NCBI GenBank assembly: GCA_037833965.1
Contig: AP031352.1
Coordinates: forward strand, 9,776,501-9,840,500
DNA: 64,000 nt
Source of the DNA: Marchantia polymorpha subsp. ruderalis
Taxonomy: Eukaryota; Streptophyta; Marchantiopsida; Marchantiales; Marchantiaceae
Direction: 5' to 3'
Below are positions 23,559-36,500 of this stretch, one piece after another (the first letter of the stretch is position 1; each line of letters opens with the position of its first letter). A program made the translations under genes and the position numbers. The notes beneath the pieces were generated by a model. That model was not told the DNA's origin. It worked only from the letters and a program-made list of their open reading frames with translations, and did no database searches.

Positions 23559-24797
23559 GTTCAACGTAAGTGACATGTATTAACATGACATGTGTCATGT
23601 TAATACATTGTATAGACATGAAAAACACATTAGAGTTCAAGTTTCAAGCAGTATTGATGGTCATGGTTCCATACTCATATGAAAGATATGTCATATCCAC
23701 CTCGAAACAATTTTCACCCTTGCCCATCCATGAACAATAATCTCTACACTTTGTCCACCTAAAATCCATGGCCATGGGTGGATTTGGCATAGACATATAA
23801 TGTAGGGCTCTGCAACATATGTTTAATTCAAATGATTATAAAATTTAAATTTATTTTGAAATCAAATATAATGAAAAATTTGTAAATTAAATTACTGTTA
23901 ATTTATCATCACAAACTTAAGTTAAAATATTATTTCCATGGCAATTGAACACATAATACATCTAAAATTACATTTTTGAATTTAATTAATTTATTATTGA
24001 TATATATAATTTTTTCAAATTTAAACCTTTGAATAATTGAGATTAAAAAATAAATCTCAATTTACCAATAATAAATATTGAAGTAGTTTTATTTCGAAAT
24101 TTCATTTTTTTCATAATTAACAATAAATATTTATAATTTTCTATCCAAATTAAATTTTAATATATTCATGAGGCTTCTAAAAATACATCATTTGAATTTA
24201 TCAAATTTTAATTTCATAATCATTTAACTTTTACTTTTACCCTCATTTATGTTTAATTGTGCATTATATATCTATTGTTTTAGTAAAGTAATCAATAATA
24301 TGGATGAGAGCTTTATTTGATCATAACATTTATACTTCAATTTGCAGCAACTTCATGTATTTCTATGTGCAAATTTTACTAACTTATCATACTGAATATT
24401 ATTTTGTTATTTCATGAATTGTCATTCATAATTCTGAAAATTCGACTTAATTCAAAATTTATTGTTACACTAAATAAAATAGTTATTATCATAAGATATC
24501 ATCATTATATTCAAATATGAAAAATATTTGTATTATATTTGTATATTTGTTTTGCATCTTTGATTCATATTTCAAAATTTATACAAAAGTAATATCCACT
24601 CACCATCATTCATATTATTCTCACAATCCCAACACTTAGATTTTAACACATACTTCAAAGTAACACACTTAATCATCTAATAATCTATCATATATTCATT
24701 ACAAATCAGTTCAATAATTATTCTTTGTAATTGAATGTATTAGACTTAATTTTCAACAAATTCAAGATGTTAACAAATCCTTGTATTTCTCATCGTC
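23559..24797. other. AT-rich desert with one perfect hairpin
   Basis: Contains 16-bp perfect arms at 23575-23590 and 23593-23608 around TG. The rest is very A+T-rich with no open frame of note. Confidence 0.6.
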
Positions 24798-24805
24798 TTC
24801 CAGGC

Positions 24806-25292
24806 TAGGCCTAGGCAAGGTAAGGTAACATTTGAGGGTTACCGTGTAAAAGGGAAGGGTAAAGGTAGAGGTTTGGCTATAGGGTAGGGTAAAGGTAGAG
24901 CCATATGGGTTACACTATAATTACCAGGTAACAAAACAAAAATATGTACATTCTCAAAATTATTCAAAATACAATTCTGTGCATTCTACTAAAACGATCC
25001 AGGTAAACGATACTAAAAAGATAAATTACCTTTACATTTTACCCTTTAGGGTAGAGGTGATAGGGTAATCTCTGATCTTTTACCTTTTAGGGTAGAGGTA
25101 ATAGGGTAACTACCCGGTAACCCTGATTTAAAAGTAACTTTTGAATCTTTTAGAATCCGTATCGGGTAACCCGGTAATTATCATAAGGTAGAAATAAAGA
25201 GTAAATGTAGATTATAGTGACACGAGTAAAGTAAAAGGTAATGTAAAGGTAGAGACCTACAGGTTACCTTTTACTTACCTTGCCAAGGCCTA
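24806..25292. mobile_element. 487-bp hAT-type MITE with perfect 8-bp TSD
   Basis: The element starts TAGGCCTAGGCAAGGTAAG, and its other end, read on the opposite strand, starts TAGGCCTTGGCAAGGTAAG: an 18/19 terminal inverted repeat. It is flanked by identical octamers TTCCAGGC at 24798-24805 and 25293-25300. An 8-bp target duplication is the signature of hAT transposons. The inside is filled with variants of GGGTAAAGGTAGAG and GGTAACCCGGTAA, subterminal-repeat style, and has no coding capacity, so it is non-autonomous. Confidence 0.9.
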
Positions 25293-25300
25293 TTCCAGGC

Positions 25301-25726
25301 CCTGGTCGACACTTACAACGCGTGGAGTTCCCAACTTCTCTGCGGTCATCCTCGTCCTGGAATTCAAAGCCGTGAGCATTTATGTCGAATCCAGAGACTT
25401 GTTTTACTTCTCGATACTTCTCGGAAATTCTTCAGGCCGAGTGCAATGAGTTTGGAACTCAACGCCTTGGAAACATGTTCACGTCCAGCATCGACACATC
25501 GAGTACATTCTTGATAATCTGGTACAAATTATTGCAAAGACTTCACAAGAACAGAACCACAAACGCACCGACACAAACATACACAAGATCTCCCATAGAG
25601 AAGTGGTTCACCATTTCCGAATTACGTTCAGTGGAACAAGTAATAATCTTTACTGACTACGTTCACAATAGAGAGTTCAAAGAGAACTTTGATTTACTCT
25701 CTTTTACAATGAATAGCAAAACCTAA
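25301..25726 (+). other. Open frames downstream of the MITE, unrecognised
   Basis: Directly after the target duplication an open frame of about 70 codons begins ALVDTYNAWSSQ; the sequence just before it, once the MITE is removed, looks like a pyrimidine tract plus CAG acceptor. A second, overlapping frame (25382-25726, true ATG, 114 codons) is also open. Neither matches a family I know. They may be the next exon of the FAR1/MULE-like relic at 23.3 kb. Confidence 0.3.
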
Positions 25727-28366
25727 CTCTAACTAGAGTTAAGTTCAAACCTGAATAAATAAATTTAATTATGTGATTTAGAGGGCGAGAATATCCTTAA
25801 CGTTACAACCATACAACCTTGCAAAATAAACATGATAAATTCGTATCATATAGACCTTCCCCTCATGTCATTCATATATGATACCAATATAATGGTGATT
25901 AATGTATGTGAATGGCCATGTTGATTAAAACAAAAAACTGAAAGAATTGAGACGATACTAAAAAAAGGAATGAGGGATGATCAGGATCCACCATCCAGAT
26001 GAATTAAATAAAGATGGCTGCATGAATGACATGGTTTATAGATTTTTAAAGCTTAATTCAACCGCTTTCAATATCCAGTTGAAAGACAAGCTACTCCAGG
26101 TAGACATATAAAGTATCTCTACAACAACACAACAATATTGTTTCACCGTTCTATTGACGATTCCAAACGGGATAAACATGCTGATTGAAGTATCAACCGT
26201 GTCGCATGATTACGATCAGAGTAACAATACCAATAGTTGTAATGTCGACGTTACACTTTCAAAACTATACTGCAAGAAACTGCTGTAACCATCATTAATT
26301 AGAAGGATTCAAATTAGTCTATTGAGATATCGTTCAAATTATGCAGATGCAATTAACTAAAGACCATTGTCTGGGCACATCACAAAGTTTAAGGTGATCG
26401 GTTCAATGAGTTCAATAAAACTCACAGGTTTAAGCATTTGCCACCTCGCAGTCAACCCATCACCACCACCACCGGAAAAGTGTTGAAAGTGAAGCCGAGC
26501 TCTGAACTCAACAGGGCAACATTTATTTCTCGAATGGGTGAAGACATTCTCATGACTATTCGGTAATGAGTTTCACCATCAGGACATGATATGAGATATT
26601 TTCTTCAACTCACCTAATATGCCATTACGCGATCATCCATGGAGTCGTCCCTTGCCACCGTGGAGTCGCAGATAACCAGCTTAACGGAATTGTAGAACTA
26701 CTCATAATTACTGGAATATGCTAGACAGGTTAATTAGATAGCTAACTGGGTGGCCGTGTAGGGGTAAGAAGCTCCCACCTGGCTGCCTTACTGTTACTGC
26801 TACTGACACTGGTCGTTCTACCGACTACGTAGAGCCCAAGATGGGTACGAATCTAGCATAGTCGTGGTGTATCTATTACAATGTCTTCAACCGTAGTGAC
26901 AAACTTCTCGGACTCGGTTCTTCACAGCCAAGAGCAATATAGTCTGAATCCTTCCAAGAAATAGAAGCAACCCGCAAGCATATTTAGACACAAAAACTCT
27001 TCATTCAGTATGAAAGATACATACACGAGGACGTTCAGGACGCACTCTAAAACCATTTCGAGTACTTACCAAAACTATGTATACTTGTTTGCATGTTTTG
27101 ACGTGTCAGAAGAGGTACATTACATGGAATGAAATCCATGGCACCTTGCATAGGTTGCCTTCACCGTGCACAATCTAAACGGTCTCAGTAACCTCCTCTA
27201 ACTCTCCAAAAACAAAGTATTGTTCTCAGAACTTTTCTTCGCTTTGTTGTAGACTAAACTAGCTAGTCCACACACGTCTGTAAACGTGAAAGCTTGCCAC
27301 TGCACATCGTCTACAGACAAATGCAGCAGTGTCATTTGCTCATCAAATTTGGACCTTCATGACACCCGATATCAGTGTATTTCTAAACAAACCTAGATTC
27401 TATCGGTGCATATCTGCCCATTGCAGCCTCTTATCATTGTAGGCATGGAACTGATTGGTGGAAATAAGGAGTACAGAATTCACAAGAAGGTAATAGGTAA
27501 AATACATGTCCACCGTTCCTAGAAGACTTCGCGAGATTTTTGAGCAATACTCGGGCTCACCTAATTTATCTTACTGACATGTGGAAGCTCTCCGAATAAC
27601 AGCCCGGACGAATAACTCTCATCAGTAAAACTCTCATCAAGCCCTAAAGTCACATGAATTTCTGGGCCTTGAATAAAACTTGCCCTAATGTGCGCCACTT
27701 CGACCCATCCAGCAGATTTAGTGGGTCGCAGAAAAATTTACTCCTGCCACCGAAGAGGACTCATCGAACCTCATTATGCATCTGAGTAGGCCCATGATTC
27801 AGCCCAACACACAATCTGAGCAAAAGCAACACACCTAGAATTGATGACCTCTATTTGTATAGGAATAATCTCAATCTTCGCCTACTTTTAACTGTTCTAA
27901 ACTTATGGATTTCGTTGCAGATCGACAAAGCGCCATTCCACCGCGAAAGATATGATCCACTAACCCCCACCGGTCTCGACTCTTTCTATACCAATCGGCC
28001 TCTACATGTCTGAACACGGATTCAAAACTTAAGAACCTTCGCAGGCTCAATATCTGACCTCCTAACTTTGTAACAACTTGACTACTGAAAGCCGTGGGAT
28101 CTGAAATGTAGGAAAGAGAAGAAAAGGCTGTCATAAAATTGAACGTCACACTCTTTCTAGGTTGAGTTGTGACAAATCAAGCCAATACCAGCTCACTACC
28201 GCTCCAGAAGCCCAAGAGACGCAGGGTGGGGATAAAAATTGGAAAGAATGTAACGCTGAGACAAAGACTGTCTCCAAGCTTCACGAAGGACCTCTCAAAA
28301 AAACGCCGGTATGATGATAAAGCTTCCCTGAACAGCCAATACCGTCTCACCGATATGACTCTCTGG
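25727..28366. other. Intergenic, 3' side of the Kir gene
   Basis: Mid- to low-GC sequence with no convincing frame. Frames at 27871-28149 (-) and 28169-28393 (+) are shadows or 3' UTR. It probably includes the 3' UTR of the minus-strand Kir gene; no clear AATAAA was located. Confidence 0.45.
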
Positions 28367-31300
28367 TTACTTGGGGTTCATGACTCTCGATAACGCAAGT
28401 TGAGCAGTGGCAATTAGAGGTCCAGCATCAGCAAAAGCTGCTGTTGTGGGTTGCTGCAGCGTATCCTGTATGCCAGATGCCAATTCAATCACCATTTGTT
28501 TCCACTGATGTGCCCTAGCTTCTGCAATTAGAGCCTGCACTCACATTTGTCAACTTCCAAATATTAGCATAATACAGAAAGGCCTTTCAAAATAGTTTAC
28601 TCATTCCACCGGAGTGTTAGCATATGAAACGGGAGGAAGGTTGTCCTTCGTACCCTTTGTTCAAGTTCTTGCTGTCCCTTAAACTGAGGCTCCTCGTCGT
28701 CGTACGCAGTAAGAATTTCACTGTCAAGCAAATCCGGCATGCTCCTCACCATAGCCTTGCGACTCCACTGAACCGTGTGCTTTTGTGGTGTGCCCACTCT
28801 TAATCCAGTCAATGTATCTTGGCCCTCTGCATTGTATGCTCCTAAGCTATCCGTACTTGAAGTCGTGCTGGAATGACGCGCCTCCAAACTGTTGCCCCCA
28901 CTTTCCAAAAGATTTTGTCTGATGTCCGGCGCTCGGTGCAAATTTGACAGTCCGGGTAAACGCATAGCAGACACAGCTGGAGATGAAGGGAAACTTGCCA
29001 TAGGTCTTGTGGGAACACTGACTGAGACTGGCAACACTGAGTCAAACTTTGTGAAGTCCTAGACAAAGACGAAAACGTACACTTAGCCCACGTCGAGAAA
29101 GCCTTTTAGCCAAATTTCCTAACATTCACACTAAACATTTAAAAACTCTACATAACACAAGTTAACGTAACAAGCTCATATGTTTTCAAAGGCTCCTCTC
29201 AATTATAGGCCTCCTTGGGGCAAAGGCACTCTAGATAGCATGCAACATGGCAATCTTAGCATAATGATTAAACAACTTACCACACATCGTCGACCACTCT
29301 GTGTGCGCGCCACTATTGTCCTGATTCCACGAAAGCAATAGTACCGCACTCAGCAAGTGGCAAAAAAAATTGTGTCCTACTTTAATCATCTTCCTAACTA
29401 ATAAACTGATCAACAATGACCAGAAATCAACAACGATACATGCGGTACGGCAGATAATAATTTTCCGAGAAAGGAAAACGAACCGCCTGTAAACTAGAAA
29501 CATCAAGAGTTGGAAGCGTACTCAAAACGGTGCTCGGTGCAGATATCAGAGGGCCGATAAGAACGTCGCGCTGATATCACAGGAAAGTTCTTAAGATAAG
29601 TAAAATCGTTGAACGACACTTAAAAAGACAAGAGTATTTAGATCAAGGTCACAGGAGGATAATAAGCTTTCCATAAAATCATGCAAAAATCGTTCGAACC
29701 TTGAAGTTTACTCGAAGTAGAAGCATCCACACCCTCCAGCAAAACCAGTATTTCAACATCAGCATCCTCCATATCCTGCGTTATACAACATTGCACTCTT
29801 AACAAATAAAACTTGAGCAGCTAGTGCTTTCTTTCAGGAATATCCCTTCTCCACAAAAAAATTTGAAACATTTACATCGGGCCTTGTACTTAAAAGATGT
29901 GCGATTGTTCAGGAATAGGCGGACAGTGTTCAGAATAAGGCAACTATGGGACTTGTGGTTCAAAAACGCTACTTTATGCGTCTAGATTGGTCAAATCTCC
30001 GGAAAAGCTCCGTTCGTCCAATCTTTTTAGCTGGACGTTCATTCAAAAGGTTTGATTGAACGTCAAGCACATGGGAAGGACAATCTAGCGAGAGAAAGAA
30101 AAGTCATAACGTCCACGGGCAGACAGCTGAGCCATGGCCCACCAAATTGGAATCACCTTCACAAGTAAGTTTCTATTTGGCTTGTTAGCCTCCCTGTGGT
30201 GACTCAGAAGGTCGAACCTGCGATTTGGGGGCTTCTCAATCGCAAGAAGTAATAACACAAAAGACTTAACAAAAATTTCAACTGGAATCCAACAGGAAAA
30301 CCTGCAGTGGTTCACTTTAAGCCTCACCTGAATAGATAGCTCATAGAGGGGACTCGAAGGCGTGATTGCATGCTTCACAGTGGATGGTAAACCCAGAAAA
30401 ACTTGACTTCCACCGACAACCTGCAAAATCATTTGCAAATTCACCACACTGGTTACCTACAGCGCCCGATGTTCTCATTTCTTTGGTGTTCACTTCGAGT
30501 CATCGCCAAAACACATACTTGACCAACAAAAGAACGCAAATATTTACTGGTTTAGTAACGTAGGTTCGATTGACAAATCGAACCTAGGTTATAACATCCA
30601 AAATTCAGCGTACACGCATTTGAAATGATACTCAATTCACAGCGTAAGCAACTCTGGGTTGTTAACTAACCGGAAGAGAGGTGAAGTGGAATACACTCTC
30701 GTCTTCGGAGGTCAAATGGTTATTAAGTCCAATCAAGAGTCGCACGTTGGCCTGTGTTTGAAAAAGAAAAATGTGATCATTTGAAGTATACACACCCAAT
30801 TGGGCCTTCTAGCATTGCAGTACCACATGCAAAACCACTCACCTGGTAATCACAAACATTACGAACTACAAGAAATAAGCCTGCTCTACAGGCTCCGAAC
30901 TTCAAAAGGAGTAAAAATCTCGGAGAGAATATTATCGATTACAAAGATAAAACTTCATAAACGACGTGAGTACAACGTAACAGGATATAACTCACGCTAT
31001 ATGCGTGGTTCAACTTAGAATCTAGGCTTGACACACTCACTAACCAACAAATGGAGAACATCACTTGTTTCGACTGCTTCTTACCTCTATGATCTGATGC
31101 TTTCTCACATTTGCCATCCGAAAAGCCAAGACAGGGACCCCATCTTCCTGGAGGACCGTAATACAACTTCGTAAGTTCATAAACTATACAGGATAAACAC
31201 AATTCTCAAACAAAGACAATAGAAATGCGCGACATGTAAACATCAGGTAAGGTTACTACCTCGTACATGACCATCTTCTTACTGAAGATCAAAGTCTGTG

Positions 31301-33560
31301 CGCGACGAGCTGGCCGAGCAAACCTGTCGATGATTGAACCACAAGAGAAAAACAAAATCTCAGCGGATGAATGAAGAAAAACTACAAATCCAACTTCTCC
31401 TTTCAAGCTTTTACTGAAGGGATAAACTCAAGGTGAAAGTGAGGCCTTTTCAAAGTCTATGCTATGACAGTTCCCCCAACCTGTCAAACTTGTACTTGGG
31501 TTCGTCATGTTGAATTTTCAAAGCAGAAAGTTACCTGACGTAGAAGACTCCCAACAAGGAGTAAGCGACCAACAGACTGACTAGAGACTGGATAACGACC
31601 ACGACATTTGTCATCGTACAGCGCGGATCAGGCGTCAAATCTCCGCCATAACCTGCAAGCAAACCCAACATTTATTCTTTACCGGCGATCTAATCCAATG
31701 GGAAATTCAACTTGCACCTCAGCAACGAATTCAAAAGGCAAGAAGTTCTAGAAGAGTGCAAGAACGAGTGATCTTTTCAGAGAAGAGACACGATGAAAGT
31801 TGAAAAACTAACCAATAGTCATTGATGTCTGAACACTGCAAAATGAACACCAAATAACCAGTCAAAGAAGCCGATATACAAGAAAATCAAACATCATATA
31901 AAATACAAACCAAAGGACTTGTACAGCACGTACCATATGCTAAAATCCATCACTATCTACAACAACATCATGTAATATACAGTCCAAAGGTTCCATCGAT
32001 CATGCATACCTGAACCATAGGGCATGGCTGAAAGTAAGAACACCCGGGATGCACGAGTTGTTGTAAGCCTGCCGATAAGAATCTAGTCAGACATATCTTC
32101 TTAACCTTAATACTAAAAGTATAATTGCAGCCTTTGCATCAGAAAAAATACGCCCAAAGAGCTGAGATGAGGGTAAAGTTTCAACAGAAACTCACATCGT
32201 AGTAAAATGGTACAGCAAATCCTCCAAACAGTAATGTATATGTACACGCAAGAACACACATGAACCTAGCATTCGGCATCTGCATCCATGAGCACCTGTG
32301 TTAGCTCTTTCACACGATCTCAGTCAACCTACTAAGATGGAAAATGTAACTCCTTGTGCCTACTCGGCAGCTTCGATTGATTACTCAATGCAATAATTGC
32401 AGTTACGACAGAACCTCGAACAAAGAAACTTACATTGACAAGGGTGTGGAATAGGTCTCCCCAGTATAGTGAGGTCTTTGGCGCACCCCGTGTCTCCACA
32501 TTCAAACGTCCTCTGAAAGAAGTAGAGGGTCACGAATTACACGTGTTCAAGCACTTCGTTTCCAACAAACTAAAATGGATCCTTGGAATCTAAGAAGCAA
32601 TCTAAACGCTGAGCATACCTTCCATCGATAACGGACACCGGAAGTACGGAATATGGTATAAAGATATACATATCTAGAAGACATGAAGTAGTAACAATGA
32701 CAGATTTACAAGAAGACGTAGTGGCAGCATGCAAGGTCCGTACGAAAACAAGAAGATATGTACGGGTAACAACAGAAGGTGTTGAAGAAGTTGCAATAGT
32801 AACAAAGAAATCTGTAAGATGGCGGCTCATTTAGTTGCTTCACACGTTTCAAAAGTCCTGATGTTGATAGACAGTATGTTCAGGATGATAAATAACACCC
32901 ACGACAACAAGCAAAAAGGCAGTAACGCGGACATACATGGAGACCGATTCATCTTTGACAACCTAGTGAACTGATCCCTAATAGGACTCAGCAGCAATAC
33001 GGTGCGTTTACTGCAATATGTGTTATATGAGTCATATACAATAAAGTCAGAATCTGTACTGAAAAAGGTTAAGTTGGAAGGTAGCACAAGAAAAACAAAA
33101 GAGAGAGGCATTGTATCACTGATCAAGTATATAAATCGTACAAGATTTACGCTCATTCATCCTGCCCTGGCAGTATGAAGGTCTACTATCTTGGAATAGT
33201 TATGAGCAACAATGCAGGATGAAGGATGTTTTTCTTCGAGGAGAAAGAGCATGATTGTCGAATGCTATATTAAGACTGAATAATCGACACGCAATGCCAA
33301 GCTAGTACTTGCAACTTTCAGACATTCCAAGCTCCAGCCATTGTACACATATGATGGGCAGCATGAGACTGAGCGGAAATTGATAATGCTCACCTTTCAT
33401 CCACCAGAGGTAGCTTTCGATTTCGAACCCTGTCTTTATGTTCATTCCTCAGCAAAGGAGGGAAAGTAAGGTGGTCATGAGACCTCCGCCACGTTGAGCC
33501 CATCACAAAGAGACGAATTCTCCTGAGAATTCCGGCTGCCAACTTCAGGGGCTGCTGCAT
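28367..33560 (-). CDS. Inward-rectifier (Kir-type) potassium channel, 15 exons, 522 aa
   Basis: Exons in reading order: 33560-33394, 32512-32434, 32279-32196, 32068-32010, 31835-31813, 31652-31535, 31323-31260, 31147-31085, 30751-30671, 30420-30328, 29775-29700, 29570-29522, 29320-29281, 29058-28654, 28534-28367. Every intron is GT..AG and all phases join. The product is a two-transmembrane K+ channel. It has an N-terminal Kir motif (RVRNRKLPLVDERGRLNV, 44-61), slide helix DLFHTLVN (75-82), M1 (about 87-109), pore helix and filter TIGYG (136-140), and M2 (about 152-176). Then come RFARPARRAQTLIFS (lipid-contact hinge) and an immunoglobulin-like cytoplasmic domain to about 345, with SPLYELS, DADVEILVLLEG, RRSYRPSDI and DFTKFDSVLPV. 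A 180-residue Ser/Gln-rich tail follows. Cys116 and Cys149 match the extracellular disulfide pair of animal Kir. Channels of this family carry K+ inward across the plasma membrane as tetramers. Confidence 0.95.
30561..30586. repeat. Perfect hairpin in a Kir intron
   Basis: Eleven-bp arms (30561-30571 and 30576-30586) around GACA, lying in the intron between Kir exons 9 and 10. Confidence 0.8.
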
Positions 33561-36500
33561 TCAAACGTCTCGCTAAATCCTACTGATTTACACTGAAGAA
33601 TAAAGATCATCCACTACTAAATTAACTACCTGACTCCTAATGCGCTGTATTCCCCTTCCCCGAGCGAATTTTCTCATACGGCAGCGCTGTACGAATTGCC
33701 AAGCACAGAATGTTTACCAGAAAATTTGGGCAGGCAAGCAGGCATAAAAATATTGCTTCCGTGCACCAGAGACTCGTAATTCGTAACGATTCCGACTGCC
33801 TAAAACGCCTTATTTTTTCATTACCAAACGAACCAATGATTCTCCAACGGAAATGGCATTTACTCTCTGAGCTCAAAATCCGAGTGCAATTCTACTCAAA
33901 TGTGCGCGTTCTTCCCTCGGTTCTGATCCTCGTCACCACGCTATACCCTGCCGTCACATTGCTCCCCAATTGACGTGCGTTACTGGATCTTCCTCCTTCT
34001 CCTCTTCCTGCGTCCTTGGCAATCTTCCGGGCCTGGCAATTTTTCCCGCCCAGCACGACAAAAAGAATTCTTCTGATCTAAACTCCCACAGGACCACCCC
34101 ACAGCTGCCCAACATGCCAACTGGCGTCTGTCTCTCCTCCCCTCCTCTTGCTCAATCATCACTGACCGAACCTGAACTCTGATGCTCTGGAAGCTAGCGG
34201 CGGCCGCTGAAGCGGCAGAAATCCCACCGCGCGCACCGTCGGCAATCGGGCTTCTGGATTTCTCGCACTTCCCGCAACCACCGCCAGCACCACCGATCAC
34301 CTCTGCTTCAAGTCAGACTCAGGGAGGCCAGCAGCAGCTCGGTCTCTCGTTTCAGTCCGCGTCTTCCCCGCTAATTCTTCTTCTTGTTCGTCGTCGTCGA
34401 AACACTACCGCAGGTGCCAAGCATGAACTCCGCTAGCGTCGTCTCCCCCTCGCGGCCTCGCTCTTCCCATCTCTTCGGCAGACTGGAAACTCTGCAGAGT
34501 GCGCACTCCGCTTCCTCGTCCCGGAACGGTCGATACTCTCCCGCTTGCTCGTCGTGTTCTTTTCTAGTCCCGGCCGTGCATGTAGTCAGCGCTCGCCCCG
34601 CTTCCCCGCGCCCTCCCCCGCTCCGCTGCTGGGCCTCCGCCTCCCCCCGCTTTGATTTGCACTTTTTAAACCCGCCGGCGCCTTCCCCCCGCCCGCCCGG
34701 CCCACCCCGCGCCCGCGCTCTCCTTCGGACGGGCTCTCCCCATGCGTCGTCCCGCATCGCTGCTGACCGACCTCCCGGCCGGAAAGCTCTGCCGACGCCT
34801 CCGGGCTCCATGTGTTGCCGCCCAGGTCCGAGTTGTCCAAACACCAGTCGTCGCCGGTGGGCCCCGCCGAGACTCTACTCCGGTACCGGTAATTTTCACG
34901 ATTTCACTGACCAGCAACAGAACGGGCGACGCTAGCCGGACTCCGGTCAACGGCCCGCGGCCCGCCCTACGTGTTTACCTCGGATTCGGCCTCGGCCTCG
35001 GCCACGCGCCAATCCGCGACGCGATGGGTACAATTCCCTGAAACCGTTCGCGATACGGATGCCTTCGCAGTGTTGCGGAATAGAGACCGCTCCGCTGCGA
35101 CTCGCGATCTCGTACTCGGCACCTGCTGCTGTACCTCGGACCATCTCCTCGGGCTCAGACTCGCAAGCAGACGAAGAAATGTCGATTTCGCTTCCGGAAG
35201 CCGGCCAGAAGAGCCAAAAAGTTAACCCAAGGGTTAACTCAAGGTTCACTCCCGAGTCCTGAGTGAAGAGCGGAACCACGAGCTGCCGAGGTGATTAATT
35301 TATTAACAGTATCAGCGGGCGACTTCCCCTTGTCCTTACAGAAATGTGCTGTGCCCAGAGATCCAAATATGTCGGAATTGTCCGCGGCTTGGAAATGGCA
35401 AATGTAGCACGACGAGGATCAGGATGTGACCGAGGGGTGACGATCGGCAGCGGCGAATACGATGCTGGTTCTGCGCTCGCTCGCTGCCTGCGGTCGAGGC
35501 CTTCGACTTCGAGAAGTGAGTGAGTGAGGGCTGGCTGGGTAAATCCACGTGGCTGGAGCCCACCGGCATCATGCAGAAAATATCGTCGCGTGGCTTTTAA
35601 TTATTTCCGCCCTCTGGGCACTGTGTGGTTTCTAGGCAGCGCAACCGCTAGCGCCTTTACCCCGTAGGGAACCTGCGGCCGGTCCTTCCCCGTACTGTAC
35701 CAGTCCTGTACTCCGACTACGGACTTCCTGCTGCGTTCTGCCGGACCGACGCCCCGTCACCGATCGTCGTTCCGGCTCGGGAAAAGCGATTGGCAGCCTT
35801 TCGCCCTCTCCAAGTTGCGATGAACAACGTGTTTCACCTTTTACAGGCGCCTGCTTTTCTCTCCTCGCTACAGCCTTTCTCTCTGTGCCTTTCTCGGCCG
35901 TCTGTCTCCGTTCGCGTCTACCGTCGCAGACTACTTACGGACCGGACTGTACTGAAATGGATCTAGGTAAGATTTGCTGCAATACTCGGATACACCGAAG
36001 GACGAGTATATCCAACGAAGCCAAAGTAATATTCTCGTTTATTCATTCATGCGTTTATGCACCTAGCTGGCCTTCTGGATAAATCATTGCAACCGGCTTT
36101 TCGTTCTAAAAAAGGGCTTCTAGGCCAAGGACTGCTGCACCCTGCGTCCTGAACCTCATGACAACCCATAGCTTTTCACAGCACGAGGAGTCAAAGTGCT
36201 CTGAGTGCAGACAAAACAGTCATGGCTTCCGAATTATTTTATTGAGTCGTGCATTGCATACGAATTACTGGATGTCGACCTTAAAGGGCACGAGTGGAGT
36301 AGAGAGGAAAGGGATAATAAAGCCCAACAAGAAAAAGGCTCATTGATCATCTTGAATCGAAGTATTTTAGTGTTTGAGCTTTAAAGTACAGTACAATACA
36401 CTCATCGTGCCCTCCTTTCTCATCGGAGTCCGAGGCTATGACTTCAGTCTAAGCAGAAAGATTCGCCTCGTTCACATTGTCCCTCGGTCAGAGCGATATC

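Noticed and set aside
34384..34935. 183-codon plus-strand frame in the CpG island
   Set aside because: Ser/Pro/Arg-rich low-complexity reading produced by pyrimidine-rich GC sequence; opposite-strand frames are just as long.
35957..35966. ATGGATCTAG/GTAAGA as a first coding exon
   Set aside because: It has a good donor, but the only candidate downstream exon (36925) is out of phase with it.
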